Shown: positions 17,775-26,734, counted from the first letter of the stretch. The stretch is DNA of 64,000 nucleotides from Geodermatophilus saharensis (GCF_900188205.1 NZ_FZOH01000005.1:181896-245895); one strand, 5' to 3'. The notes: generated by a model from the letters alone, not told the origin. Numbers and translations are program-made.

Positions 17775-18395
17775 GTGCGCGTCCGCGATACTGGAGGCGT
17801 GTCCGAGGCCGCCGTCCCCCCTGCCGCCGACCAGCCGGGCGTGTCCGGCGCCGGTGAGGTGTGGGTCGCGCCCACCTGGGAGCAGGTCGTGCGCGACCAC
17901 TCCGCCCGCGTCTACCGGCTCGCCTACCGCCTCTCGGGCAACGCGCAGGACGCCGAGGACCTGACCCAGGAGACCTTCGTGCGGGTGTTCCGCTCGCTCG
18001 CGGACTTCTCGCCGGGCACCTTCGAGGGCTGGCTGCACCGGATCACCACGAACCTCTTCCTCGACATGGTCCGCCGCCGCCAGCGGATCCGCTTCGACGC
18101 GCTGCCCGAGGACACCGAGCGGCTGCCCGGCACCGCGCCCAGCCCCGAGCAGGTCTACGCCGACACCCACCTCGACCCGCAGGTGCAGGCGGCGCTCGAC
18201 GCGCTGCCGCCGGAGTTCCGCGTCGCCGTCGTGCTCTGCGACATCGAGGGCCTGACCTACGAGGAGATCGCGACCACTCTCGGCATCAAGCTCGGCACCG
18301 TGCGCAGCCGCATCCACCGCGGCCGCGTGCAGCTGCGCCAGGCGCTGGCGCACCTCGCTCCCCGGGGGGTCGCCGCACCGGGAGCGACGGCATGA
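17775..18395 (+). CDS. sigE: ECF RNA polymerase sigma factor SigE
   Basis: 206 residues from GTG 17775, chosen because GGGGGAGG lies 8 bp upstream; GTG 17721 has no ribosome-binding site. Sigma region 2 is [37 protein letters not shown] and [16 protein letters not shown]. Region 4 is [40 protein letters not shown]. No extra C-terminal domain is present. In mycobacteria SigE answers envelope stress and is held by RseA. The stop overlaps the anti-sigma start by 4 nt (ATGA), implying coupled synthesis of the pair. Confidence 0.93.
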   Translation: MRVRDTGGVSEAAVPPAADQPGVSGAGEVWVAPTWEQVVRDHSARVYRLAYRLSGNAQDAEDLTQETFVRVFRSLADFSPGTFEGWLHRITTNLFLDMVRRRQRIRFDALPEDTERLPGTAPSPEQVYADTHLDPQVQAALDALPPEFRVAVVLCDIEGLTYEEIATTLGIKLGTVRSRIHRGRVQLRQALAHLAPRGVAAPGATA

Positions 18396-18967
18396 GCCTG
18401 CCGGAGAGCCACCTGGCGCAGGAGGCCATCGCGGCCCTGGTCGACGGCGAGCTGGCCAGCGGCCCCGCCGCCCGCGCCGCCCGTCACCTGGCCGGCTGCG
18501 CGGAGTGCCGGATGCTCGTGCAGGCCCAGCGGGAGGCCAAGGAGGCGCTGCACACCGCCGCCGACGTCGCCGTCCCGGGCGACCTGCTGTCGCGGCTGTG
18601 CGCCATCCCGTTCACCGCCGACGTCCCCGGCTCGGGCGGCCTCGGTGCGGTCGCCGCCGGACCCGGCCAGCTGACCGTCACCGACTCCTCGGGCTGCTGG
18701 ACCATCGCGCTCGACGACCCGCCCGCGCGCAGCGCACCCCTGCACCAGGCGCGCTGGCTCCGTCGCGGGGTGGCCGGGACCTTCATCGGGCTGAGCCTCG
18801 GCGTCGCCGTGCTCGCGTTCCAGCTGCCCGACGTCGGCACCGCCTCACCCGCCTCGCCGCCGTCGTCGGTGGCCGGCGGGTCCGGGCCCGACGAGCGCAC
18901 CGAGGTGCGGCCCCCGGTGGTGCGGACGCTGACGCAGTCGCAGGACGCCGCCGGCACCACCCCCTGA
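18392..18967 (+). CDS. rseA: Zinc-binding anti-sigma factor, RseA-like
   Basis: 191 residues. The N-terminal half holds the zinc-associated anti-sigma motif H-x3-C-x2-C in [14 protein letters not shown] (~residues 31-40), with the usual upstream helix [16 protein letters not shown] single membrane-like segment [20 protein letters not shown] lies near residues 130-150, followed by a Ser/Pro-rich tail. It should sequester SigE in the cytoplasm and release it on oxidation or proteolysis. It is coupled to sigE by an ATGA overlap and followed by htrA, as Rv1222 is followed by Rv1223. Confidence 0.88.
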   Translation: MSLPESHLAQEAIAALVDGELASGPAARAARHLAGCAECRMLVQAQREAKEALHTAADVAVPGDLLSRLCAIPFTADVPGSGGLGAVAAGPGQLTVTDSSGCWTIALDDPPARSAPLHQARWLRRGVAGTFIGLSLGVAVLAFQLPDVGTASPASPPSSVAGGSGPDERTEVRPPVVRTLTQSQDAAGTTP

Positions 18968-19046
18968 GCTGCGACACTCAAGGTTCCCCGGCGGCGGGGC
19001 CGACCCGCCGCGCCCACCTGCCAGGTCCCGGGAGGACCCTGTACCC

Positions 19047-20639
19047 GTGACGCCACCCGACGCCCGGCAGTCCGGGTCCGACGACGGCGACCGCACCGTC
19101 GACCGCACCACCGAGGCCGACGACCGCGCCGGCGACGCGGCCTTCGCCCGTCCCGCCGGTGCCTCCGGACCGTTCGACCCGCCCGAGCGCGGGCGTCCCG
19201 CGGTGCAGGCGGCCGCTCCGCCGAGCCCGGCCCAGCAGGCCGCGTTCGGGCGGCCGGCCGCCGTCCCCGGCAGCTTCGCCGGCGACCGGCTCACCCCGCC
19301 GCCGCGCCCGGTCGCCCCGCCGCCGCCGGAGGCCGTGCTGCGCGCCTTCCGCGGCCCGGCCGGGCAGGCCGGGCTGCAGGAGCCGCCCGGCGGGCGCCCG
19401 GGCCGGCGGCGCACCTCGGCCGGGCCGTGGTGGAAGTCCGACGCCCGCAGCGACCCGTGGCGCGACCCGCACGCCCCGGCCGGCCTCGCCGGCCCGGCGG
19501 TGTTCGAGGAGGAGGCCGAGCAGGAGGGCCCGGTCGTCGTCGACCGCAAGGGCCGCCGCAAGCTGCGGCTGCGGGACCTGTCGGTGCGGGTGGCCGCCCT
19601 CGTGCTGCTGGCGGTGCTGCTGGCCGGCGCGCTCGGCGGCGGGGTCGGCTACCTGCTCACCCGCGAGGCCGCGGAGACGCCGCTGCTCGCGCCGGGCACC
19701 ACCCTGTCCGAGACCGACGACGCCGTCACCCGCGAGCCGGGGTCGGTGGCCGACATCGCCGAGCGCGTGACGCCGGCGGTGGTGTCCATCGAGGTGCGCA
19801 TCGGCCAGGCCGGCGCCACCGGCTCCGGCGTGGTCGTCGACGGCGAGAACGGCTACATCGTCACCAACAACCACGTCATCTCCGGCGCCGACGGCGTCGA
19901 GGGCGCCGCGATCCGCGCGGTGTTCAGCGACGGCACCGGGTCCGAGGCGCGCATCGTCGGCCGCGACCCGGCCAGCGACCTCGCCGTCCTCAAGGTGGAC
20001 CGGCCGGGCCTGGTCACCGCCTCGCTGGGCAGCTCCGACGACGTCGTCGTCGGCGACCCTGTGGTGGCCATCGGCTCGCCGCTGGGGCTGGCCGGCACCG
20101 TCACCACCGGCATCGTCAGCGCCCTCGACCGGCCGGTGCGGCTCGCGGGAGAGGGCAGCGACACCAACGCGGTCATCAGCGCCGTGCAGACCGACGCCCC
20201 GATCAACCCCGGCAACTCCGGTGGCGCTCTGGTCGACGCCACCGGCGCGGTGATCGGCATCAACACCGCGATCGCCTCGCTCGGCGGCGGCAGCGTGGGC
20301 CTGGGCTTCGCGATCCCGATCGACACCGTCCGCGACATCGCCGAGCAGCTGATCTCCACCGGCACGGCCGTGCACGCCTCGCTCGGGGTCAACGCCCGGT
20401 CGGTCACCGACGGCACCCGCGACGGCGCGCTGGTGCTCAACGTGGAGCCCGACAGCGCGGCGGCCGCCGCGGGGATCCGCGAGCAGGACGTGGTGATCGC
20501 CGTCGACGACGTGCCGGTCGGCAGCTCCGAGGAGCTCGTCGTCGCCGTCGACGCCCACCGGCCCGGGGACGTGGTGACGATCGAGCTGATCCGCAACGGG
20601 TCCTCGACGACGGTCCGGGCGACGCTCGACCAGGCCTAG
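19047..20639 (+). CDS. htrA: HtrA/DegP-like membrane-anchored serine protease
   Basis: 530 residues from GTG 19047 with GGGAGG 12 bp upstream. A long Pro-rich cytoplasmic region (1-~180) leads to one membrane helix (VAALVLLAVLLAGALGGGVG). The trypsin-like domain shows the triad His in VTNNHVISG (~274), Asp in DPASDLAVLKV (~310) and Ser in NPGNSGGALV (~389). A PDZ domain follows (~420-525; HASLGVNARSV, VLNVEPDSAAAAAGIREQD). It degrades or refolds damaged exported proteins outside the membrane. Its position after sigE-rseA suggests it is both a target and a regulator of the stress response. Confidence 0.95.
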   Translation: MTPPDARQSGSDDGDRTVDRTTEADDRAGDAAFARPAGASGPFDPPERGRPAVQAAAPPSPAQQAAFGRPAAVPGSFAGDRLTPPPRPVAPPPPEAVLRAFRGPAGQAGLQEPPGGRPGRRRTSAGPWWKSDARSDPWRDPHAPAGLAGPAVFEEEAEQEGPVVVDRKGRRKLRLRDLSVRVAALVLLAVLLAGALGGGVGYLLTREAAETPLLAPGTTLSETDDAVTREPGSVADIAERVTPAVVSIEVRIGQAGATGSGVVVDGENGYIVTNNHVISGADGVEGAAIRAVFSDGTGSEARIVGRDPASDLAVLKVDRPGLVTASLGSSDDVVVGDPVVAIGSPLGLAGTVTTGIVSALDRPVRLAGEGSDTNAVISAVQTDAPINPGNSGGALVDATGAVIGINTAIASLGGGSVGLGFAIPIDTVRDIAEQLISTGTAVHASLGVNARSVTDGTRDGALVLNVEPDSAAAAAGIREQDVVIAVDDVPVGSSEELVVAVDAHRPGDVVTIELIRNGSSTTVRATLDQA

Positions 20640-20655
20640 TCGAGAGCCCGCGCGA

Positions 20656-20661
20656 AACTAC
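20656..20661 (+). promoter_or_regulatory. Candidate -10 box TACCCT for tatB
   Basis: TACCCT lies ~30 bp before the tatB GTG at 20692, with GACGGGAG between them as ribosome-binding site. It implies tatB can be transcribed independently of htrA. No clear -35. Confidence 0.35.
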
Positions 20662-20691
20662 CCTGGGTGCGACCGAGGACGGGAGTGGCGG

Positions 20692-21069
20692 GTGTTCGAC
20701 TCGATCGGGTGGGGCGAGATCGTCGTCCTGGCGCTGGCCGCGCTGTTCATCTTCGGCCCCGAGCGGCTGCCCACCCTGGCCCGCGACGCCGCCGCCGGCC
20801 TCAAGAAGGTCCGCACGGCGCTGACCGGGGTGCGCGCCCAGGTCGACGAGTCCCTCGGCGAGGAGCTCGCCGGCCTGCGCGACCTCGACCTGCGCAAGTA
20901 CCACCCGAAGACGTTCATCCGGGCCCAGCTGTTCGAGGACGACGACACCCCGCCGGTGCGCCGCGGCAGCGCCACCGCCGCCGGGGCCACCGCCGCGAGC
21001 CTGGTGAAGCCGGCCGCGGCGCGGCGCGACCGCAGCATCCCGCCGCCCTTCGACGTCGACGCCACCTGA
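20692..21069 (+). CDS. tatB: Sec-independent (Tat) protein translocase subunit TatB
   Basis: 125 residues. MFDSIGWGEIVVLALAALFI FGPERLPTLARDAA is the TatA/B signature: a short membrane helix (residues ~7-20), the FGPERLP hinge, then a long amphipathic helix. The Glu in helix one (GWGEIVV) and longer C-terminal tail are TatB rather than TatA features. TatB with TatC recognises twin-arginine signal peptides. It follows htrA, as Rv1224 follows Rv1223. No tatA or tatC is in the window, consistent with their separate location in other actinobacteria. Confidence 0.92.
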   Translation: MFDSIGWGEIVVLALAALFIFGPERLPTLARDAAAGLKKVRTALTGVRAQVDESLGEELAGLRDLDLRKYHPKTFIRAQLFEDDDTPPVRRGSATAAGATAASLVKPAAARRDRSIPPPFDVDAT

Positions 21070-21083
21070 CCCGGGCGCGGGCG

Positions 21084-21677
21084 GTGGACGCCGAGTGCTG
21101 GATCGACCCGAGCTGCCCCTACACCTGGGTGACGGCCTGCTGGCTGTGGGAGGTCGAACGCGTCCGGCCGGTGCGGGTCCGCTGGCACGTCATGAGCCTG
21201 TCGGTGCTCGACGAGGGCCGCGACGACGATCCCGAGGGTGATCCGGAGGGCTGGCTGTGGCAGCCGGTGCGGCTGTTCGCCGTGGTCGCCGACCGGCACG
21301 GGCAGGATGCGCTGACCGCCCTCTACCGGGCGTGGGGAGGCGCGGTGCACACCCGCGGGGAGTGGCCGGACCCCCGGGTCCTGCTCGAGGAGGTCGGGCT
21401 GCCGCGGGACCTGGCGCAGGTCATGGGCTCCGACGCGCACGACCACCTGGTCCGCGCCTCGCACGAGGCCGGCACCCGGCTCGTGGGCACGCACGTCGGC
21501 ACGCCGCTCGTCGCGGTGCCCGGCTCCCAGGGGCCGGTCGCCTGGTTCGGCCCGGTGCTGTCGCAGGTGCCCCGCGGTGAGGCCGCCGGTCGGCTGTGGG
21601 ACGGCGTCGGGCTCGTCGCCGCCACCCCGGGGTTCCACGAGGTCCAGGGCGGGCCGCGCGAGCCGCCGCGGACCTGA
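21084..21677 (+). CDS. DsbA-like thioredoxin-fold protein (Rv2466c-type)
   Basis: 197 residues from GTG 21084. The N-terminus ECWIDPSCPYTWVTACWLWE followed by VRWHVMSLSVLDEG matches the DsbA-like actinobacterial family typified by the mycothiol-dependent reductase Rv2466c, in which the active site is CPWC or a degenerate C-P-x-x. Here it is CPYT, so the resolving Cys is absent and a monothiol mechanism using mycothiol would be expected. ALTALYRAWGGAVHT and GTHVGTPLVAVPG (cis-Pro region) fit the fold. The substrate is unknown. It lies 14 bp after tatB and ends at a strong terminator. Confidence 0.82.
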   Translation: MDAECWIDPSCPYTWVTACWLWEVERVRPVRVRWHVMSLSVLDEGRDDDPEGDPEGWLWQPVRLFAVVADRHGQDALTALYRAWGGAVHTRGEWPDPRVLLEEVGLPRDLAQVMGSDAHDHLVRASHEAGTRLVGTHVGTPLVAVPGSQGPVAWFGPVLSQVPRGEAAGRLWDGVGLVAATPGFHEVQGGPREPPRT

Positions 21678-21689
21678 CCCGGAGACGAC

Positions 21690-21721
21690 GGAGGCCCGGT
21701 CCCTCGCGGGACCGGGCCTCC
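21690..21721. terminator. Bidirectional hairpin terminator
   Basis: A perfect 14-bp stem GGAGGCCCGGTCCC / GGGACCGGGCCTCC with a TCGC loop sits between the convergent DsbA-like gene (stop 21677) and mrp (stop 21730). There is no T-run, as usual in high-GC actinobacteria. Confidence 0.85.
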
Positions 21722-21729
21722 GGTGCGTG

Positions 21730-22890
21730 TCAGCGGCGGACGGGGGTGAGCCCCAGCGACATGCCGGACAGCCCGCGCTGGCGGACGGCGAGGGAGTCGG
21801 CGATCTTAGTGAGCGCCTGCGCGGCCGGCGTCTCCGGCTGCGCGAGCACGATCGGGGCACCCGCGTCGCCGGCCTCGCGCAGCCGGGTGTCGAGCGGGAT
21901 CTGGCCCAGCAGCGGCACCCGCGCGCCGAGCGTGCGGGTCAGCGCGTCGGAGACGGCCTGGCCGCCGCCGGAGCCGAAGACCTCCATGCGCGAGCCGTCG
22001 GGCAGCTCGAGCCAGGACATGTTCTCGATGACGCCGACCACCTGCTGGTGGGTCTGCGTGGCGATCGCGCCGGCCCGCTCGGCCACCTCGGCGGCGGCCT
22101 GCTGCGGCGTGGTCACCACGAGGATCTCCGCGCCGGGCAGCAGCTGGGCGATGGAGATCGCCACGTCACCGGTGCCGGGCGGCAGGTCGAGCAGCAGCAC
22201 GTCGAGGTCGCCCCACCAGACGTCGGCGAGGAACTGCTGCAACGCGCGGTGCAGCATCGGCCCGCGCCACACCACGGGGGTGTTGCCCGGGGTGAACATG
22301 CCGATCGAGATGACCTTCACGCCCATCGACTGCGGCGGCATGATCATGTTGTCGACCTGCGTCGGCTTGTCCTCGACGCCCAGCATGCGGGGCACCGAGT
22401 GGCCGTAGATGTCGGCGTCGACCACGCCCACCGACAGCCCCTTGCGGGCCAGCGCGGCGGCCAGGTTGACCGTGACGCTGGACTTGCCCACCCCGCCCTT
22501 GCCGGAGGCGACGGCGTAGACGCGGGTCAGCGAGCCCGGCTGGGCGAAGGGGATCACCGGCTCGGCGGCGTCGGTGCCGCGCACGGTCCGGCGCAGCTCG
22601 GCGCGCTGCTCGTCGCTCATGACGTCGAGACCGACCTGCACCGAGGTCACGCCGGGGACGGCGGACACCGCGGTGGTGACCCGGTTGGTGATCGTCTCGC
22701 GCATCGGGCAGCCGGCCACGGTGAGGTAGACCTCGACCCGCACCGCGCCGGGGTCGCCGCCGACCCCGATCTGCACGTCCTTGACCATCCCGAGGTCGGT
22801 CAGCGGACGGTTGATCTCCGGGTCCTGGACGGTGGCCAGAGCGGCGTTGACGGCGTCGAGCGCCGGCGAGCCGGTCAGCGTGTCGGACAT
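21730..22890 (-). CDS. mrp: Mrp/NBP35-type iron-sulfur cluster carrier ATPase
   Basis: 386 residues from ATG 22890. Residues 1-~90 are a DUF59/MIP18-like domain (LATVQDPEINRPLTDLGMV, VYLTVAGCPMRETI). The ParA/MinD-type P-loop follows: VYAVASGKGGVGKSSVTVNL (deviant Walker A), VVDADIYGHSVPRMLG, LLLDLPPGTGDVAI, and VVGVIENMSWLELPDG. The C-x2-C of some Mrp proteins is not evident after ENMSW. Mrp proteins bind and transfer Fe-S clusters in the cytoplasm. It is the orthologue by position of Rv1229c. Confidence 0.94.
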   Translation of the reverse strand: MSDTLTGSPALDAVNAALATVQDPEINRPLTDLGMVKDVQIGVGGDPGAVRVEVYLTVAGCPMRETITNRVTTAVSAVPGVTSVQVGLDVMSDEQRAELRRTVRGTDAAEPVIPFAQPGSLTRVYAVASGKGGVGKSSVTVNLAAALARKGLSVGVVDADIYGHSVPRMLGVEDKPTQVDNMIMPPQSMGVKVISIGMFTPGNTPVVWRGPMLHRALQQFLADVWWGDLDVLLLDLPPGTGDVAISIAQLLPGAEILVVTTPQQAAAEVAERAGAIATQTHQQVVGVIENMSWLELPDGSRMEVFGSGGGQAVSDALTRTLGARVPLLGQIPLDTRLREAGDAGAPIVLAQPETPAAQALTKIADSLAVRQRGLSGMSLGLTPVRR

Positions 22891-23097
22891 GGGGGTGTGT
22901 GTCTCCTTCGACGGGGGGACCCGGCCGCGGCCTGCCGCACGGGGCGGGGACGCGTTCTCCGGGCCACCTGCCACTGTACGGCGGTCGGCACCGGGTGCCG
23001 CCCGGCGCGGGGGTGACGTGCTGCGCAGTCCGGCGCCCCGTACCCGTGCAGGTCAACGCCGTGCCGGGCGCCTCCCTTCCCCACCCGGGCGGGTCAC

Positions 23098-23103
23098 TAG
23101 CCT
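23098..23103 (+). promoter_or_regulatory. -10 box TAGCCT for azlCD
   Basis: TAGCCT ends 8 bp before the azlC GTG at 23112 with no ribosome-binding site between, again suggesting a leaderless mRNA. Confidence 0.4.
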
Positions 23104-23111
23104 CGGCTCCC

Positions 23112-23801
23112 GTGTCCGGAACCGCCCGCACCGCCGTCCTGCGCGACGCGATCGGGCTGGGGGTCGCCGTCGGTCTCTACGGCGTCGCCTTCGGCGCGGC
23201 CGCCGACTCCGCGGGCCTGGACTCCTGGCAGGCCCTGGCCATGTCGCTGCTGATGTTCACCGGCGCCTCGCAGTTCGCCCTCGTCGGCGTGCTCGGCGCC
23301 GGGGGCGGCGCGGCGGCGGCCATCGGCAGCGCGCTGCTGCTGGGCACCCGCAACACCGTCTACGGCGTCCGCCTGGCCCCGCTGCTGGCCCCGCGTGGGC
23401 TGCTGCGCCGGCTGGGCCTGGCGCACTGGGTGATCGACGAGACGACGGCGCTGGCCGTGGCCGCTCCCGACCGCGACCTCGCCCGGCTGGCGTTCCTCTC
23501 CGGCGGCGCGGCGATCTTCACCGTCTGGAACACCACCACGCTGGTCGGCGCCCTCGGTGCCGCGGCGCTGGGGGAGGCCGCGCAGGCGGCGCTGGACGCC
23601 GTCGTCCCGGCCGCGTTCCTGGCCCTGCTGTGGCCGCGGCTGCGGGCCGGCGCCGAGGAACCCGCCGTCGCCCGCCGGGTGGCTCTCGGCGGCGCGGCGG
23701 TGGCGCTGGCGCTCACCCCGTTCGTGCCGCCCGGCGTGCAGGTGGTGACCGCCGTCGTCGCCGTCGCCCTGGCCGGCCGACCGCAGGAGGGGAGCCGGTG
23801 A
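23112..23801 (+). CDS. azlC: AzlC-family branched-chain amino-acid exporter, large subunit
   Basis: 229 residues, about seven membrane helices. ALAMSLLMFTGASQFALVGV is the AzlC signature (F-x-G-A-S-Q-F), and SALLLGTRNTVYGVRLAPLL matches the conserved N-x-R-x-x-L-Y region. AzlC/AzlD (BrnF/BrnE) export leucine, isoleucine and similar amino acids by secondary transport. The stop overlaps the azlD start by 4 nt (GTGA). Confidence 0.9.
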   Translation: MSGTARTAVLRDAIGLGVAVGLYGVAFGAAADSAGLDSWQALAMSLLMFTGASQFALVGVLGAGGGAAAAIGSALLLGTRNTVYGVRLAPLLAPRGLLRRLGLAHWVIDETTALAVAAPDRDLARLAFLSGGAAIFTVWNTTTLVGALGAAALGEAAQAALDAVVPAAFLALLWPRLRAGAEEPAVARRVALGGAAVALALTPFVPPGVQVVTAVVAVALAGRPQEGSR

Positions 23802-24115
23802 GCAGCGGGACGCTGTGGGCGGTCGTGCTGGCCGGGTCGCTGGGCTGCTACCTGCTCAAGCTCGCCGGCCTGTCGGTGCCGGCCGCGTGGGTGGAACGCC
23901 CGTGGGTCACCCGCATGGTCACCTTCGTCCCCGCCGCGCTGCTGGCCGCGCTCGTGGCGGTGCAGGCGGTGGCGTCGGGGCGCGACCTGGTCGTCGACGG
24001 CCGGCTGGCCGGGCTCGCCGTCGCCGCACTCGCGCTCGCGCTGCGCGCCCCGTTCGTCGTCGTCCTGGTGCTCGCCGGTGTCACCGGGGCGCTCGTGCAC
24101 GTCCTGGGAGGGTGA
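23798..24115 (+). CDS. azlD: AzlD-family exporter small subunit
   Basis: 105 residues with four hydrophobic helices (LWAVVLAGSLGCYLLKLAGL, FVPAALLAALVAVQAVASG, LAVAALALALRAPFVVVLVL). Length and coupling to azlC identify it. It assembles with AzlC in the membrane; the subunit is needed for export in Corynebacterium BrnFE. Confidence 0.88.
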   Translation: MSSGTLWAVVLAGSLGCYLLKLAGLSVPAAWVERPWVTRMVTFVPAALLAALVAVQAVASGRDLVVDGRLAGLAVAALALALRAPFVVVLVLAGVTGALVHVLGG

Positions 24116-24116
24116 G

Positions 24117-24431
24117 GTGGACCGGTTCCCCGACCTCGCCGCCGTCCGCACCGCGATCGACGCGCTCGACGCCGAGCTCGTCGCGCTGCTGGCCCGGCGC
24201 GAGCAGCTCGTGCGCGCGGCGGCCCGGTTCAAGACGAACGCGGCGGCGGTGCGCGCGCCGGACCGGGTCGAGCAGGTCGTCGCCCGCGCCCGCTCCCTGG
24301 CGGCCGCTCGCGGCGCGAGCCCCGAGGTGGCCGAGCGCGTGTACCGGGCGATGATCGCGGCCTACGTCGAGCTGGAGCTGTCGGCAGCCGCGGTGCGCGA
24401 GGACGGGACGGCCGGCTCCTCATCGCCGTGA
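24117..24431 (+). CDS. AroQ-type chorismate mutase
   Basis: 104 residues from GTG 24117, 1 bp after the azlD stop. The all-helical AroQ pattern is clear: RTAIDALDAELVALLARREQ LVRAAARFK (Arg/Lys active-site positions), VRAPDRVEQVVARARSLAAA, then EVAERVYRAMIAAYVELEL. It converts chorismate to prephenate for phenylalanine and tyrosine. There is no signal peptide, so it is the cytoplasmic form. Short spacing suggests cotranscription with azlCD. Confidence 0.88.
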   Translation: MDRFPDLAAVRTAIDALDAELVALLARREQLVRAAARFKTNAAAVRAPDRVEQVVARARSLAAARGASPEVAERVYRAMIAAYVELELSAAAVREDGTAGSSSP

Positions 24432-24442
24432 CCGGTGCCGGC

Positions 24443-24919
24443 TCAGAACAGCCGGGTGTCCCGCTGCTCGAGGTCGAGCAGGAAGCGCTTGCGGGCCAGC
24501 CCGCCGCCGAAGCCCACCAGACTGCCGTCGGCCCCGACCACCCGGTGGCAGGGGACGACGACGGCCAGCGGGTTGCGCCCGCACGCGAGGCCCACGGCCT
24601 GCGCGCCGCCCGGCTCGCCGACGGCCGCAGCGACCGAGCCGTAGCTGCGGGTCTCCCCGTAGGGGATCCGGGCCAGCTGCCGCCACACGGCCCGCTCGAA
24701 GACGCTGCCCACCGGCCGCAGCGGCAGGTCGAAGGCCTCCCGGTCGCCGGCGAGGTACTCACCGAGCTGACCGGCGACGTCGGCGAGGGCGGCGTCGTCC
24801 CGCGCGCCGAGGTCGGCCTCGGGGCCCGGTGGCGAGAGGTACAGCCGGACGAGCACGCCGTCGTCGGCGACGACGGTCAGCGGCCCCATGGGGGAGGGCA
24901 CCACCGCGTGCGCACGCAT
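24443..24919 (-). CDS. ogt: Methylated-DNA-[protein]-cysteine S-methyltransferase
   Basis: 158 residues. The active-site motif PCHRVV has the acceptor Cys at residue 124, preceded by GLACGRNPLAVVV and followed by GADGSLVGFGGGLARKRFLL. The helix-turn-helix region FERAVWRQLARIPYGETRSY is normal. The enzyme removes the methyl group from O6-methylguanine (or O4-methylthymine) in one suicide reaction. It faces the chorismate mutase gene convergently, with an 11-bp gap. Confidence 0.95.
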   Translation of the reverse strand: MRAHAVVPSPMGPLTVVADDGVLVRLYLSPPGPEADLGARDDAALADVAGQLGEYLAGDREAFDLPLRPVGSVFERAVWRQLARIPYGETRSYGSVAAAVGEPGGAQAVGLACGRNPLAVVVPCHRVVGADGSLVGFGGGLARKRFLLDLEQRDTRLF

Positions 24920-24963
24920 GCCCCGCAGGGTGCCGCACGGGTGCGACGGAACGGGGGCGCGGG

Positions 24964-25503
24964 CTACACCGGAGGGTCGGCGAGCGCCGGCTGGGCGGCG
25001 TCCTTGTGCCGCTTCTTGCCCTTCTTCTCGCGCTCCTCGGCCGGGTGGGCGTCCACGAGCCGGTTGAGCTCGCCGCGGATGAAGTCGCGGGTGGCCACCT
25101 CGCCGATCGCCAGCCGCAGCGCGGCCAGCTCCCGGGCCACGTACTCGGTGTCGGCCCGGGTCTGCGCGGCGCGGGCGCGGTCCTCCTCCGCCTGCACCCG
25201 GTCGCGGTCGGCCTGCCGGTTCTGCGCCAGCAGGATCAGCGGCGCGGCGTAGGCGGCCTGGGTGGAGAAGGCCAGGTTGAGCAGGATGAACGGGTAGGGG
25301 TCCCAGCGCAGCCGCACGGCGAACACGTTGAGCGCGATCCAGAGCACCACGATGATCGTCTGGACGGCGAGGAAGCGGCCGGTACCGAGGAAGCGGGCGA
25401 TGGCCTCGGCGAACCGGCCGACCGCGTCGGGGTCCAGGCGCAGGTAGCTGCCCAGCCCGCGGGGCGAGCCGCGGGGGACGTCGAGCCGCCGGCCGTCAGC
25501 CAC
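24964..25503 (-). CDS. DUF1003 membrane protein
   Basis: 179 residues. The DUF1003 core is RFLGTGRFLAVQTIIVVLWI ALNV, then WDPYPFILLNLAFSTQAAYAAPLILLAQNRQ, giving two membrane helices with the conserved D-P-Y-P-F-I-x-L-N turn. A long charged helix and a Lys-rich tail (KKGKKRHKD) follow. The function of DUF1003 is unknown. Its start overlaps the end of the MgtE_N/CBS gene by 8 nt, so the two are translated together, an association also seen at Rv1231c-Rv1232c in mycobacteria. Confidence 0.88.
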   Translation of the reverse strand: MADGRRLDVPRGSPRGLGSYLRLDPDAVGRFAEAIARFLGTGRFLAVQTIIVVLWIALNVFAVRLRWDPYPFILLNLAFSTQAAYAAPLILLAQNRQADRDRVQAEEDRARAAQTRADTEYVARELAALRLAIGEVATRDFIRGELNRLVDAHPAEEREKKGKKRHKDAAQPALADPPV

Positions 25504-26734
25504 GGCGCGCCCGCTCCCGCCAGTTCTCCGGCAGCAGGTGGTCGAGGACGTCGTCGACGCTCACCGCGCCCACCAGCCGGCCACGGTCGTCGACCACCGG
25601 CGCGGCGACGAGGTTGTAGGTGGCGAAGTAGCGGGTGACCTCGGCCAGCGGGGCCTCCGGCCGCAGCGGCTCGAGGTCGTCGAGCACGCCGCTGACCAGG
25701 GCCGAGGGGGGCTCGCGCAGCAGCCGCTGGATGTGCGCCAGCCCGAGGTAGCGGCCGGTCGGGGTGGCCGACGGCGGGCGGCAGACGTAGACCTGGCTGG
25801 CCAGCGACGGGGTGAGCTCCGGCTCGCGCACGCGGGCCAGCGCCTCGGCGATCGTCGCGTCGGGGGTGAGGATCACCGGCTCGCTGGTCATGATCCCGCC
25901 GGCGGTGTCCTCGGAGTACTGCAGCAGCTGGCGCACCGGCTCGGCCTCGCCGGGCTCCATGAGCTCCAGCAGCCGGTTGCGGTCGACGTTGGACAGCTCG
26001 GAGAGCAGGTCGGCGGCGTCGTCGGGGTCCATCTCCTCGAGGACGTCGGCGGCCCGCGCCTCCTCCAGGGTCTGCAGGATCGCCATCTGCTCGGTCTCGG
26101 GCAGCTCGCCGAGCACGTCGGCCAGCCGCTGGTCGTCGAGGGCGCCGGCCACCTCGTGCCGCCGCTTGACCGGCAGGTCCTGCAGCGCGTGGGCGAGGTC
26201 GGCGGCGTTGAGCTCGCGGTAGGTGGCGATCAGCGTCTCGGCGCCCTGGCCGGTCTCGGACAGCGCCAGCCCCGACACCTCGTCCCAGGCCAGCTGGTGC
26301 AGCTGCCCGCGCCGGCCCAGCCGGCCGGGCTCCTGGACGGCGAGCCGGGTGACCTCCCACTCGCCGGTGCGGGTCTGCTCGATCCCCGCGTCGACGACGG
26401 TGGCGCGGCGGCCGGACTCGCGGAGGGTGACCGTGCGGTCGAGCAGCTCGCCGAGCACCAGCGTCTCGCCGCGCCGCTGCTCGAAGCGCTTGAGGTTGAG
26501 CGTGCCCGAGGAGAGCACGATCGCGCCGGGGTCGACCGTGGTGACCCGGCCCATCGGCACGAAGATGCGGCGGCGGGCCACCACCTCCACGACCAGGCCC
26601 AGCACCCGGGGACTGGCGGTGCCCACGCGCAGCGCCACGACCAGGTCGCGCACCCGCCCGACCCGGTCGCCGTTGGGGTCGAAGACGGGGAGCCCGGCGA
26701 GCCGAGAGACGTAGGCCCTGGTCACCGTGCTCAC
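25496..26734 (-). CDS. PRC-barrel/MgtE_N/CBS domain protein
   Basis: 412 residues from GTG 26734. The N-terminus (YVSRLAGLPVFDPNGDRVGR) resembles a PRC-barrel. The MgtE N-terminal superhelix follows (~170-280: LADVLGELPETEQMAILQTL, EEMDPDDAADLLSELS). Two CBS motifs end the protein (MTSEPVILTPDATIAEALAR; APVVDDRGRLVGAVSVDDVL). The MgtE channel domain is absent, so this is not itself a magnesium transporter; it may regulate the coupled DUF1003 membrane protein. That role is inference. Confidence 0.88.
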   Translation of the reverse strand: MSTVTRAYVSRLAGLPVFDPNGDRVGRVRDLVVALRVGTASPRVLGLVVEVVARRRIFVPMGRVTTVDPGAIVLSSGTLNLKRFEQRRGETLVLGELLDRTVTLRESGRRATVVDAGIEQTRTGEWEVTRLAVQEPGRLGRRGQLHQLAWDEVSGLALSETGQGAETLIATYRELNAADLAHALQDLPVKRRHEVAGALDDQRLADVLGELPETEQMAILQTLEEARAADVLEEMDPDDAADLLSELSNVDRNRLLELMEPGEAEPVRQLLQYSEDTAGGIMTSEPVILTPDATIAEALARVREPELTPSLASQVYVCRPPSATPTGRYLGLAHIQRLLREPPSALVSGVLDDLEPLRPEAPLAEVTRYFATYNLVAAPVVDDRGRLVGAVSVDDVLDHLLPENWRERARRG

